Below are positions 23,901 to 37,157 of a stretch of 64,000 bases of DNA, one piece after another. Below the pieces are notes generated by a model. It worked only from the letters and a program-made list of their open reading frames with translations. It made no database searches and was not told the origin of the DNA. Location of the stretch: positions 755,752 through 819,751 of the forward strand of contig NW_003546248.1 of NCBI RefSeq assembly GCF_000090795.2. Direction: 5' to 3'. Within the stretch, counting starts at the first letter, position 1. Every line of letters starts with the position of its first letter. The position numbers and the translations under genes were made by a program. Source of the DNA: Amphimedon queenslandica (Eukaryota > Porifera > Demospongiae > Haplosclerida > Niphatidae).

Positions 23901-26900
23901 ACTATGATGCTTTGTATGTAATATATCATTTTTGGCTACTATGACTCAGCTTAAAATTCAATTTTGTACTTTCTTTTATTGCTAGCACTACATTAATATT
24001 GCAATGATGTATATTTGTATGTAAATGTACGTAAATTAAATGGTCATTATTTTTTATGCCAATTCAGGGAATCGCGAATGTTAGCAATAGGTAATGGATC
24101 AGTTTTGATACTCATGCAGCGTAGCTTTTTAAGTTTAAGAATCTGACAGGTGTCACATTCTTCAATCAATTAGAATTATTGGTAGATTAATTGGAATATG
24201 TACCGAGACTATTGTTTATACGACCTCGTTTACACAATAAACCATGTTTAATATTACTTATCGAGAAAAATATGTCATCATTATCATAATAATGACGATT
24301 TTTCCTAAGTTACTTCCGATTGCAGTTCGTCTGAAATGTCACTCAGTGTCAGTAACTGTCCTTATTCAATGACATTGTTTGAATAGTTCTCATTAAATAG
24401 GATACTCTCTCTCTACTGATCACGTATTCAATGGAACTCTTGTAGTATTGAGTGCCCAAAGGAGTGATAGCGGTAATTACAGGTGCCTAGCGGAGGGTTC
24501 TTCTGGAGCGATATCTTCAACTAGTCCAGTGGTTGTTCGTGTAATAGGTAATGATTGACATTTCACAGTTATTGTTCATACTACGTATAAATAAACAAAT
24601 AAATAGATAAATTAATAATAATAGAATGATAAATTTCATTATTATTGTTGTTGTTGTTGTTGTTGTTTTATTCAGATACTCCTACTGTTGCCTCTACTCC
24701 ACAAAATCAGTTAATACCACAAGGTGGCACTGTCTCCCTCTCCTGCTCTATCTCTGATGTATCACAAACTTCAATAACATATTCATGGACCCGTGACGGT
24801 GCACCCATAAACTTGAATTCTAATAGCAGATATACTCTTTTCCCAACAAATGGGTCTCTGTTAATACAAGGCTTTACTGCTAATACTGATTCTGGGAGGT
24901 ATGCTTGCACAGTTAGTCTTGACCCGATGGGAAACAACGCTCCTCCACTGTCTTATGATATTGGCTCTGCTTTCATATCGACAGGTTAGTGAGTGTACCA
25001 AAGCTAACAATCACAGCCAATTAAAATGTCATTTTCTTGATTAGCCACACATGCCTTTTGTATATATATAATAGTATAGTAGATTAATGTAGTATAGTAG
25101 ATTAATGCATTCATAAATAATTACTTATGTATTTTGGAATTAATTACTATTCTATTTCAAATTTTTCATCTCTTTCTTTCTCTCTTAGTTCCCCCCACTC
25201 CACCTTCTCCCCCTCACTCTTTCTCTGTTATTACTACAACTGCCAACAATAGCGTACACATGTCATGGTCTTCACCAATTAACAATGGCAGTCTAGCAAT
25301 CCTTCAATACAACATTATACTGGTCCCTTTACAAATAGAAGGGAGCAGAGAGCCTTGTCCCTTTCAAAATGACACTGTTAATGTGACCGTTTTGGATTCT
25401 AGTCTTTCTGTTGTTGTCCCACTACGCCCACACACAAAGTACAGGGCTCTTATGTATGCTGTGAATTCCAGAGGTACTAGTAACGTTAGTGACGAGTTTG
25501 ACTTTACTACAGAGGAGTCAAGTGAGTATAGTATTTGAATTTGAGTGTGGTTTGGTGCGGTCCTTATGGTATGTACATCAAAATTGAATGCCAAGTAATA
25601 ATCTGTATGACATTGACTGTATAGAGTATTGTTACTATTATTTACTCTACATCATGTCATTCTCTTTATCTGCTGTATTTTGTCTCTCATCCCCTTTCTC
25701 TTAATCATAATAATCCTTTTCTCTATCCCTCTTCCTACTCTCTCAGTTCCTTCTTCTTCTCCTCAGTTACTCACTGTAGAGGAGACGCCATTACTAGGCC
25801 AGCTATTGGTCAGTTGGTCTCATCCTACATGCCAAGACAGAAATGGGATCATCACTAACTACACTGTATCTTATACTCCTTCCTCCTCTTCCTCCTCTCC
25901 TGTCTATGTGACATTGACTGATAACAGTACATCAGTATTATTGAATGGCTTGGATGTATTGACAGTGTACAGTATAAGAGTTGCTGCTAGTACCAGGATA
26001 GGACGAGGTCCTTATTCTGATCCAGTGACAAAAGAAACAAGTAATTCAATATAGTAACATCTAATTCTGTGCTTGCTTGGTTACTTGTTCTGTATAGTCT
26101 TGTCTTCTGAAAGTGTTTGTGTTTGTACTGTATTTGCTTGTATATACAGTGTGTGTGTGGGGGGGGGTGTACGTAAGAGTGTACATGAGTGCAGGTGTTT
26201 TTATTATTGTAATAATGTTTGTGCATGTGCATTCAAATACTCTTCTCATCTGACTGCTTTTCTAATGCTTTTAGTTTCAAGATTTATCTTCTCTTTATTA
26301 ATATTTGTTAATGTCTTTAGGCTGTGTAAAAATTTAAGCTAAAATATTTCAAGTTTGGGTCATTTTAAATGGCCAATTTTTTGAAAAGATACTCAAGGCT
26401 ATAGCCCATCGTTTTTTCTAAAAAATGGCTCCAAAATCACCTCAAACTTTTAGTACATTTTAAAATACATATTGATGTCCTTATGCTCTCTAGCAAGTTT
26501 GAGCTGATTCCGAATTCAATTTTTTAAGTTATGGCCATTTTAAGAAAACACCAAAATTCTGAAAATTACCCAAGGCTATAGTCCATGGTATTTTCGAAAA
26601 AATGGCTCCAAAATCACCCCAAATTTTTATTACATTTTCTGATACATATTGATGTACTTATGCTGTGTAGAAAGTTTGAGGTGATTCCAACTTCAATTTT
26701 TAAAGTTACGGCCATTTTAAGAAAATGTCAAAATTCTGAAAAATACCCAAGACTATAGCCCATGGTATTTTTGGAAAAATGGCTCCAAAATCACCCCACA
26801 TTTTTATTACATTTTCTGATACATATTGATGTCCTTATGCTCTGTAGAAAGTTTGAGGCGATTCCGACTTCAATTCTTCAAGTTATGGCCATTTTAAGAA

Positions 26901-29016
26901 AATGCCAAAATTTTGAAAATTACCCAAGGCTATAGCCCATGGTTTTTTTCAAAAAATGGCTCCAAAATCACCCCACATTTTTATTACATTTTTTGATACA
27001 TATTGATGTCCTTATGCTGTTTAGAAAGTTTGAACTAATTCCGATCAAAACTTTTTGAGTTACGTACGGTCACTTAAACTATTTTGAATACTACATTTAC
27101 ATTGGGTTAATGTATAATTACATATTAATATTCCCTTAGGTAAAGCCAGCCCTCCACTCTCTCCCATTCCTACTACTTCAACCAACAGTACTTCGCCTAA
27201 CTGTACAAATGTGTCAATCTCATGGAGACCTCCTCCTCCAGTTGCTTCTGAGCCTCTCAACAATCTAACCAACACCTCACACTACGTACTATCAATCAGT
27301 CATAACATTGCATTCTTAACTCCTATGAATGTGAACACCACTAATACAAGTTATACTTACAAGTCAGGCAGTGGAGGTTTATCATTGCACATCAATGTGT
27401 CTGCAGTTAATGCTTTTGGAAGGAGTCCTCCTCTTGAATATTTTATAATTTTACCAAATTGTCCAGTGGAAACATCACCCACCCCATCTCCCTCTTCTGG
27501 TTAGACTCATACAGTGATTCTTTCTCTTCTTTCCCTCTTTCTCTTTTCTCAACTCTTCTCCCTTTTATGCCAAGTTAACTTAACTGATATTTTTTTTCTA
27601 TATTATTTTGTAGGTTCTGTGTCGTTTTATGAAGAGGAATGGTTTCTATATGCTGCAGGAGGTGCCGGAGGGGGTATAGTTCTCTCTCTCCTTCTCTTCC
27701 TCTGCATTTGCTGCTTCTGCTGTGTTTGTTATTGTGCAAAAAAGAAAAGAAAAACTGTACATAATGTCGATCAACAGTCTTCATCATCCAGACCTCGGTT
27801 TCATTTTGTTTATCCAAACAGGAGATCAACTGTTCTGTAAGACACATGCATGCATATAAACCAGATACATGTATGCATGGATATCATATACTGTGTTCAC
27901 ATTATGATGATTTTTGTGTTAGTACATGAGGTTAATGTATAGTGATAAGATGTAGTGTGTTTGAAATAATGCACAGTTACTCTTCAACCTGTTGTGATTT
28001 AATTCCTTATCTCTCTCTTTCTCCCTTTGTCTAGTGATAAAATGATGAATGTACAAGCTCTTTCCCCAGACCAGTCTCACCAGTCTGTATATGCTGAACT
28101 AGGAGAAGTAAATATACCAAGGACAGGAGCCAGTCTCACTGCTACTCCTCCACACCCTTCAAGAAATGGAACCATCGAGAATGGGATGAACACACTGACC
28201 TCACAAACCTCCACACTCCGTTCTAAGTATGAGTACAAGTCACCATTAGAGAGAGAGGCTGAGAGAGGACAGAGAGAAATGACAGCAGAGGAAGAGGAGG
28301 AGGAAGAGGGTTTAGATCAAATGCCTCAGATCATTAATTCTTCTTCAAGATCAAAGAAAAGATCCTCTACAGCTCAGAGGAAGTTGTTCCAACCCAGTGA
28401 TGCCAGCCAACAGCAAACAAGGAGCCTCTCACTCACAAAGTACAAACGATCAAGAACTAGGGGAGAAGATGGGAGAGGAGGGTCTAGCAGTCCGACCGAC
28501 ACAGTCTCTAGTTTTGAATACGAGAGTCATTCTCAGATACACGATAAATTGGCTGCCTTAAAGTCCCAGGCCTCCATTGATGGAGGGGCTCCGGTAGTAC
28601 CAGCAGAAAGAGAGAGGAGAGATGTCATGCATTATCCAACTGATCCAAGGATCAATCCTCATTATAACCTGCTGCATCCACCTAGACTTGGTAACGTACA
28701 TCCATCTCTCTGTACAACTGGTCCACTACCAACTACTGACAATAATTTTAGACATTTGCCTGATCTAGCACTAATGACAGCGTTACCCTCTTCATCTCTC
28801 TCATTGGGACCATATTCTCCTGCTCTGTCAGATGCTTCATCTCGAATGTCTTCTTCGACTGCTAAAGGTCACGTTTCGTACAACAATCCTTATAATAAAG
28901 GAGACTATACTAGTGGAAATAAAGAGGAAGACTATTATCAGACACCAAGAGCTGCAAGACAAGCAGCGATGACTGCTAAGTTATCTCTAGTCAACTCACA
29001 AATGTCATTAGTTTAA
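20955..29016 (+). CDS. Cell-surface receptor with 6 Ig and 3 FN3 domains
   Basis: Type I membrane protein. Exon 1 at 20955-20988 joins to 21054 onward to give a signal peptide (MRAFAFLLYLSVLVLC). Six Ig-like domains follow, each with the C...W...DxGxYxC pattern or a variant (examples: WYKDSSN and AGEYYCIAA; TYTWSKDG and AGIYICRAS; YSWTRDG and SGRYACTV). The fourth lacks the usual DxGxYxC tyrosine (SGGILQCVA). Three FN3 domains cover about 25200-27500, then a transmembrane helix around GGIVLSLLLFLCICCFC and a basic stop-transfer (KKKRK). A long last exon from 28036 encodes a 330-residue cytoplasmic tail with no kinase or phosphatase domain. The tail has SVYAEL, an ITIM-like motif, and ends QMSLV, a class I PDZ-type ending. 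Likely an adhesion or guidance-type receptor. Confidence 0.85.
26330..27065 (+). repeat. Tandem repeat, exact 177-bp period, in an Ig-receptor intron
   Basis: Four copies with the cat of the atagcccatggt word at 26407, 26584, 26761 and 26938, each exactly 177 bp apart. It fills the intron between the second and third FN3 exons. Same sequence family and orientation as the array at 10150-10845. Confidence 0.93.
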
Positions 29017-29164
29017 ATTAGACAACAATAATAATAACAATACACTTTTTTATAATCATATATAATACTAACAATAATGATAATAGTTAAATGAGGAGAT
29101 AAATAATTGTCATATAATAGTTCTATATCTATGATACATATCCACACACAAGAGCCTGGTGAAG

Positions 29165-32135
29165 TTAATCAGTATCATCTTTATGATCAAGTCGATGACC
29201 AGCCTTCCAGTCATTAACTGAAAGAAAGAGTAGAGGTTATACTAATACAGTAGATACAGTACTTTTATAGTTAATGTATTTCTTACTAATACAGTAGATA
29301 CAGTACTTTTAGTTAATGCATTTCAAATTATAGCTAGGCTGTACCTTGACAGCTTCTACTACAATAGTAGTGAGGATTGGGTTTGCCACGACATTTTACA
29401 CATCTTTTAAATGTCTTGGCTAACTCTTCTTTCTTTTGGCAATGATAGCAGACGTGAAGAGCTTTTCTCTTATTTGTATCAGCACCTATAATAAAGTCAC
29501 ATTTGTCACCCCTCTCCCCCCCTCTTTATTTTACCAAATTCATCTGATGCAACAGTAGCTCCTTTCCTCCTGTCATCATTTCTTTCCATTTCTTTATTGT
29601 CTTGTTGACTGATTCCAGTACCTGATCCTTCTACTTTTGACTTTTCAATGTCCTCCTCAACTTTTTGAGCAGCCTCCACGCTGCTTGACTCTTCTTTCTC
29701 TTTTCCAACTTCTTGAGGTTCAGGGTCAATGTTCTCCACTACTTCAGCACTAAGGCTGGGACTTCCCATCTCATCTCCATTCATTTCTACTGCTTTGTCA
29801 GTAGAATGATCTACCATCACATTTAAATCGTCAACAGTCTGAGTGGATTTATCTTCTCCTGTCTCCAAAATGATTTCTGCCACCTCTTCTACTTGACACT
29901 CTTTGTTTTCACTAGCAGTAGAGGCACTAACAACCTCTCCTTCTCCATCTATTTGATGTGATTCTTTTTCTTCACTTTCACCTTCAGCCTTGCTTGTATC
30001 TTCTTTTCCCCTTATTTTAATTTCCAACTCCTCTTCCTCAGTTATTTCAGTGATGGACGGCTGCAGGAGAGACCCAGAAGGTCTCTTAGCTCCGATTGCT
30101 TCTAAATACCGATCACTTGAAGATACTTCTTTGTGTAGCTCTAGGAGACAGCTTATCTCATCTCCTCCATCTGGTCCTGCCCCACGTTTCTTCTTTCGTC
30201 GGGGCTTCTTGCGTTTTGCAAGGTTTTCTTTAAATTCTTCAATGATCGGCTCCACATCTTCTCCCTTTTCACGTGCTAGCTCAATCTCCTAATCATAACA
30301 TAAACATAATTATAATCTCATGATAATTATATTAAAGAGATTAGAATGTTAAGTGACTCTATTAATATGATTTAAAAACAGCCTTAATATGATTTATTAT
30401 TAATTGGATACCATAAGGACACTATAATGTATTAGATAATACAATAAAATTAAAGGTGATTGGTGATTTCAGGCCCAAAAACTACATTGTATATAGTTTG
30501 CTTACAATTGCTTATAATAATAGTTTGCTTATACATTTATTTTGTATATACATGTATAGTCTAGTCTTATGTTAGTGTTAACTTTATTTGTGCTATATCT
30601 ATAATTGTGTCTTCCTTATTAGTAATTGTGACCTGACATGTTTTCTTTAAGTATCAGCATGTTTTACAGACAACTTTATAACACAAAATATCCACTTACC
30701 TTTCTCTTTACTTCAGCTATACTCTCCACCAATGAATTCCTCACATCTTCAGTAACCGACTGTATTGTCTTCTTATACTCTGATCTATAAGACATTTTCT
30801 CTTTTGGAGGAGGATCTAGTTCCTCCAGTTCAGTAGCTACCGAAGTTTTACTAGTATCAATCCACTCAAGGGCTTTCTGTTTGGTACTCTCTTGAGAGAA
30901 ATGTCTCTTTGATACTCTTTGTGTGGGCTGGTCTGCTTCTTCTTTTCTCTTCTCTCTGGTCAGTGTTCTTTCAATGACCTCTGCAATACAGCACCAAAGA
31001 CATGATTAATTAAGGCACTCTTGGATACTGTATTGGTTGTTTTTTTGAGGGGTGCAAATTTCGTAAAATTAATTAACTATTAATAAACATACATACATGT
31101 GTTTGCAAAACAGATTTTGTGACATGTAATTCCCTTAAAAACACACTGCATGTCTTTTTGTGGATGTTCATGTACCTAGTGAAGCTGAATCGGTTGATCT
31201 TATGGAGGATAACTTTGAGAGATAGTCTTCAATGCAATCTTCGTCATTAATGGTATCAGCTTTTAGCCATCGTCTTAATATAGTTACAGCTGCACCTGCA
31301 AACTTTACATACACTGGTAGACCACATAATACCTGGGAGAGAGAGAGGAAGAGAGATAAAAAGAAAAAAAAGATAGTTACTCAATATTTAAGCTTCATCT
31401 CTATTTGCTTACTTTCATAAATGTAGTTTTAGATCTTGGCATTCCAAATAATTTTCTAAAAGTTTCTCTACAAAACAAAAATATAAACAAAATATGAGTC
31501 TGGATGATATGAGCCTCATTATTTACCGAGTATCTTTAGTATAAAACGGATTTTGAGCTACATATTAATAAGAAATGAGGTTAAAAGTGGGAGGAGTAAC
31601 CACACCCAAACTCACAATAAGGTGCTTTATCCAGTATACCAATAAAGTGTCTATTTTGTGCCACCACGGCACAATCTGTTATTAGAGTTTTTGCCGACGT
31701 AGCATTTCCTTCGACAAAGGACAGAGTTATTGATGATATTATTTCGTCGACATAAAGTCGAACTTCATCTATCTAACGGTTCGCAGGAAGTTGGAGGAGA
31801 AAAGAAAGACATATATATTTGTATATAGATATTGTTAAGGTCAAACAGTTTGTCGTACTTTAAGTGGAAAGTCTTTCATGACGCCATAATTCCAAATAAA
31901 GTGATCAAACATTTCTACATAGAGTACCCAAAATTGCCTGGTCTGTCGTGAAGATGTTACATAAAAATACATATTATAATTACAATGTAAGCCTCCCCTC
32001 GTCTAAATCCCTCACTTGTTCTCCCCACATTCTCTTAAAAGCCCCGCTGTGGTTGCGAAAGAACTCATAGTCGAAGGCGTTGATATCTTGATGAAAGAGA
32101 GCAAAGTCTCCCTTCCCAATGTGAATACGACGCAT
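29165..32135 (-). CDS. Unrecognised protein with C-terminal MYND zinc finger
   Basis: ATG at 32135 (MRRIHIGKGDFALFHQD). I joined exons near 32016-32135, 31860-31940, 31632-31777, 31528-31558, 31413-31466, 31170-31333, 30708-30980, 29537-30288, 29345-29487 and 29165-29217; frames and splice phases agree throughout. The N-terminal half is helical (FWVLYVEMFDHFIWN, LYVDEIISSITLSF). The middle is charged and partly Lys-rich (RKKPRRKKKRG), followed by a long acidic Glu/Ser stretch. The C terminus is a MYND-type finger: CYHC, CVKC, YYCSRSCQ, DWKAGHRLDH. MYND fingers bind proline-rich peptides. The last zinc ligand is His rather than the usual Cys. I cannot assign a family for the rest. Confidence 0.75.
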
Positions 32136-32661
32136 ATCCAATTAAGTAAGAGACACTCCGGTTCTTTATTCTTTATCCCCGGCGTTTTAGCCTTAACTAA
32201 AGGAACTAAACAAGAGAGACTCAAAACAGGCAAAAAAAGCACAGCATGCAATAATTTTATTTAAGCCACGCCCTTTTGTATGAATAAACAATCCGTAGAC
32301 TATACTCTTTGCTAAAAGTTGCTTGCTCTGTGAGGCTGTGAGCTTCTGGCACTTACTTCTTATTTGCAGATGAATCCAGGAGTATGTTTTATACTGTGTA
32401 TTTGCATTGAAGGAGAAACCTAAGACTTTAAATGCTTTTAAGCAAGCAATGATTTTAAGATTTTTTTTAATTTTCATAATTCAAACGCCCACTCATGACT
32501 CATTTAAAAACACGCCCTCGTGTCGCACATGGCCGCCGCTGGTCCTTTTTGTCTGGGGAACACAATAAAACGACTCAAGACTGCTGCAGCTGTATTGTCC
32601 ATTAAGAATTACAACAGCACATTCAGCTCTTGTCATCATTTGAAAACAAGAAGAAAGGCTC
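32136..32661. promoter_or_regulatory. Shared upstream region of the MYND and P5CS genes
   Basis: A 526-bp gap between two divergent start codons. It contains no convincing exon; the small plus-strand frame at 32016-32264 is mostly antisense to the first MYND exon. A shared promoter is inferred only from position. Confidence 0.45.
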
Positions 32662-33478
32662 ATGATAAGCTTTGCGACTAGAAGTTGTGCTAGGATCCCG
32701 CCACTCCCTGCCTTTACGGGAGCTAGGAGAAGCATAGCTAGTAAAAGAAGCGATTTGACGGACTCCAGGCGCATCATAGTGAAGCTGGGCTCGGCTGTCA
32801 TTACAAGAGAAGATGGCTGTGGGCTTGCTCTTGGCAGACTAGCATCAATCATTGAGCAGGTGAGAAATTCCAGCTGCCCACAAGCAAGCAAAATATTCAA
32901 ATCTACACTTTACATTTTATTTTATTATGCATATAAATTCTCTTAAATCAAATCTTTTCTCTCTCTCCTTCTTTACTCTTTTATGCATATCACAAGGTCT
33001 CATGGCTGCATAGCAATGGTAAAGAGTTGATTATGATTACTAGCGGGGCTGTTGCTTTTGGTCGTCAGCGTTTGCAACAGGAGCAACTCCTCTCCCAGAC
33101 TATGCGCTCAACTCTAGCTCCGATCATGTATCAGAAGACATCGCATTATGTTCCTCAGCCTCAGGCTTGTGCAGCTGTGGGTCAGGCTGGACTTATGACG
33201 CTCTATGAGTCAATGTTTGCTCAATATGGAGTCTCTTGTGCTCAGGTATATCTTCCTTCCCCCCCCCCTCTCTCTCTCTCGTCTTCCTTGCTAGTGATTA
33301 GTATGGGCTAGGTCTATATACTGTAGTTTTTTTTTTGAATAATGGTTGCAAATTTCCAAGACAATGCCTCATTCAGATCTTTTGATATTTTGTCTATTTT
33401 ATAGACAAACGGATTAACATGCTTACTATTATTGCTATGATTATACTGGCAAAGATATTATGAATACAGCTTCCTCTT

Positions 33479-33509
<31 letters not shown>

Positions 33510-34715
33510 CTAGGTATTATTAACAGGTCAGGAGGTTGTTAGTTTAAGCGAGAGAAGAGGTCTAACGAATACGATGAATGATTTACTTGAGATGAGAATG
33601 ATTCCGATCATCAATGGGAACGATGTTGTAGCTCCACCCAAAGGCGGAGTAAGTATGACTTGATTTGAATAACATTGCTCTGAAATTTTGTCAAATATGG
33701 CACTATAGTACAGAGTATTGAAGTTTCCATGCATCTTGGTTAATATTTATTTAACTACATGTTCCTTAAATAAAACTTAAATATTTAAGTATTCATAAAT
33801 AATATTCACAATGCACGTACAATTGTGCATACATCCCTTCCTTTTTAGGCTATTCCGGACAATGATCAATTAGCTGCTGAACTAGCTATTGCCCTCAAAG
33901 CCAACCTATTGATATTACTCTCGGACGTGGATGGACTCTACAGTGGGCCACCCAGTGATCCGGGTAGCAGACTGCTGAGGACTCATTTCGTTATTAATAG
34001 TAACAATAAGGATGATGAGGGATATACTAATGGAGGGGCTGGTCACTCTATTCAGTTCTGGGATAAGAAGTCGAGTGTTGGTAGAGGAGGAATGCAGAGC
34101 AAAGTAAGAGATATAAATACAATGTTTTGTATTTATATACAAAAGAGAATTCTCCATTTTTATAATGTTATCTGATGCATATGCATGTATGTTGTGTAGA
34201 AAGTTTGAGTTGACTTCGATCAAAATTGGATTTTTTATGAATTTTTAAAGTTGTTCACTTGGCAATTAACCCTTAAAAAATGCTACTTAAAATTATGATA
34301 ACTTTTAATGCTATAGATTGTATTTTATTTGTAGTTGAAATCAGCTGAAAAGGCAGTAAATGAAGGCGGCACTGCTGTTGTTATTATGAACGGACGTCGT
34401 CAAGGAGAGGGTATATTGGACGTAGTTCGTGGTCGATTGATAGGTACACTGGTAACACGGTCAACTGGCGAAGAGACCGTCACTCAACCAGCCGAACTCA
34501 TGACTTTACAAGGTACATGTTACTTCTTTATAAAAATGAAAATTTTTAACAATAAATGCTTACAATATTTTCTCTCTCTTTCTCCTCCTTGCAGCTCGTA
34601 GAGGCAGCAATACTCTAATGCAACTTTCAACAGAACAAGTTAATAATAATAATTTATACTTTTGACATATTTTTGCACAATGTATGTTCTTCCTCTGTGC
34701 TTCTTTCCTACCATA

Positions 34716-34747
<32 letters not shown>

Positions 34748-37119
34748 ACCTTTTCTATTTCCTTCAGAGAGGGGAGGTCCTAAGGAAGTTAGCTGATCTA
34801 TTGGATGAGAGATGGAAAGAGATTGAGGGTGCCAACAGGAAAGACATCGATGCTGTTGCTGCATCACTTTCTCCTTCACTGAAGTCACGGCTCTTCTTAT
34901 CAAGGACAAAGCTAGACTCATTAATTGCTGGTAAAAATGAAAAATATTTACTTCTCTATTGTTCTTGCAGTGCATGTCTATTTTTTGTCTTTTCATTTCT
35001 AAATTATTGATATTATTGTGTATGCTTCTATACTTATGTTATGGGTGTGCTGAACCTATTATGATAATTTATGGATATCAAATTATTAATTTCCTGCTAG
35101 CTAGACTAGGTTTCAAAATGAGCCAAATGATACTCTTATCTCAAACAGTATGGGAATAAAATTATAAATTCATGGAGTGATGATATCTTGCTTTTTCATA
35201 CAGGTCTACATCAGCTAGCTGATAGTATATCTGATAAAGATGCTGTGAGAGAAGAAGTGAAGAAGATTTTAGTAATGGATGGATTGGAGCTGGTCCAGGA
35301 GAGGGTTCCAATGGGGGTACTCCTTGTGATATTTGAGTCGAGACCCGATTGTTTACCTCAAGTAAGATTCTGTACCCACAAATTTATTATACAATGTTTT
35401 ATTATCAGCGTTTTAACCTGGCCACGAGGACATCATTATGTATTAGAAAATGTAATAATAATTTGGGGTGATTTCCTTTGCTTTTTTAAAAATTGGTTTG
35501 TTTTTAAAATGTTTGTAACTTTAAAAATTGAAGTTAAAATCACCTCAAACTTTCTACGCAGCTTAAGGACATCAATATGTATCAGAAAATGTAATAAAAA
35601 TTAGGGGTGATTTCGGAGCCATTTTTAAAGAAAAAACCATGGGCTATAGCCTTGGGTATTTTTCAAAAATTGGCCATTTTTTTTAAATGGCCATAACTCG
35701 AAAATTTTAAGTCAGAATCAGCTCAAACTTTCTACATAGCATAAGGACATCAATGTGTATCAGAAAATGTAATAAAAATCAGAGGTGATTTCGGAGCCAT
35801 TTTTTAGAAAAAACCATGGGCTATAAGCCTTGGGTATTTTTCAAAAATTGGCCATTTTTAAAAAACGGCCATAACTCAAAAATTTTAAGTCAGAATCAGC
35901 TCAAACTTTCTACATAGCATAAGGACATCAATGTGTATCAGATAATGTAATAAAAATTAGGGGTGATTTTGGAGCCATTTTTAAGAAAAACCATGGGCTA
36001 TAGCCTTTGATTTTTTTCAAAAATTGGCTCATTTTAAATACTCATAACTCATAAATTATTTGTGGTAATCAGCTCAAACTTTTTGCACAGCATAAGGACA
36101 TCAATGTATGTATGAGTAAAACTAGTGAAGCTAGTACATTTTAATCAGTTTTAGAATTCAACAGTTAGTCATACTATTATAACAAAGGATGTTTTGTGTA
36201 TCCTGTCTTCAGTTGATGTGTCACGAGGCCACCACACTCATGAGTAACACGATATATCATTAAATTATACTCCTGACTCCTAATAATAATAATAATAATA
36301 TCTATTATACATTATATCATATCATATTCAGTCACTGTGTAATTGATCATGAAATCTAATATCCTTTAAATCAGTGGAAGGAATCTAAACATTCATTTGA
36401 GACAAACCACAATGCCACACGTATACTCATTGATTATTATTATATTGTCTTTGGTATAGATATCAGGACTATCCATTGCAACTGCTAATGGTCTCCTTCT
36501 TAAAGGTGGTAGTGAAGCTAAATACACCAATCACTGCCTGCACAAGCTTGTACAGGAGGCACTATCACTCTACGACTGTCCTTTTGCTGTCCAGCTGGTA
36601 AGAAATGTGCTCCTTTATACTTTAATGTCACCTGTCCATGTGTGCAATTAAAGCATGAAAAGATCATGTGGCATCATTCATTGCATTATAACTTTATCCC
36701 AAATACCATCATCATCATTATTATTAGTAAATCTATTGTGTAATAGCTGTACGTCCACTTGTATATCCTTCAATACTAGCTCTTATTATAATTAATATAT
36801 TATACATTTCTTAGCTGTTCAATGTTCATGGGATGTTGTATGTGTCATAGGTTGATGGCAGGGAGGAAGTGAGTGAGCTCCTCTCATTAGAGGGTAAAAT
36901 TGATTTGGTTATACCACGTGGATCCAACGAGTTGGTCAAATCGATAGAGAACCAATCGATGGGGAAGATACCAGTCCTGGGCCACTCCGAGGGAATATGC
37001 TCAATTTATGTGGACAGGTTTGCCGATAAGGAGAAAGCTATTAAAGTTGGTGAGTCTTTGAAGTTGTATTTTGAATTGAATCAATTTTATGTTCTATATT
37101 GTTATTATCTTTCTCCCCC

Positions 37120-37157
<38 letters not shown>

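Noticed and set aside
32012-32264. Plus-strand 82-codon frame and overlapping minus frame
   Set aside because: They overlap the first MYND exon, whose own frame splices consistently to the rest of the gene.
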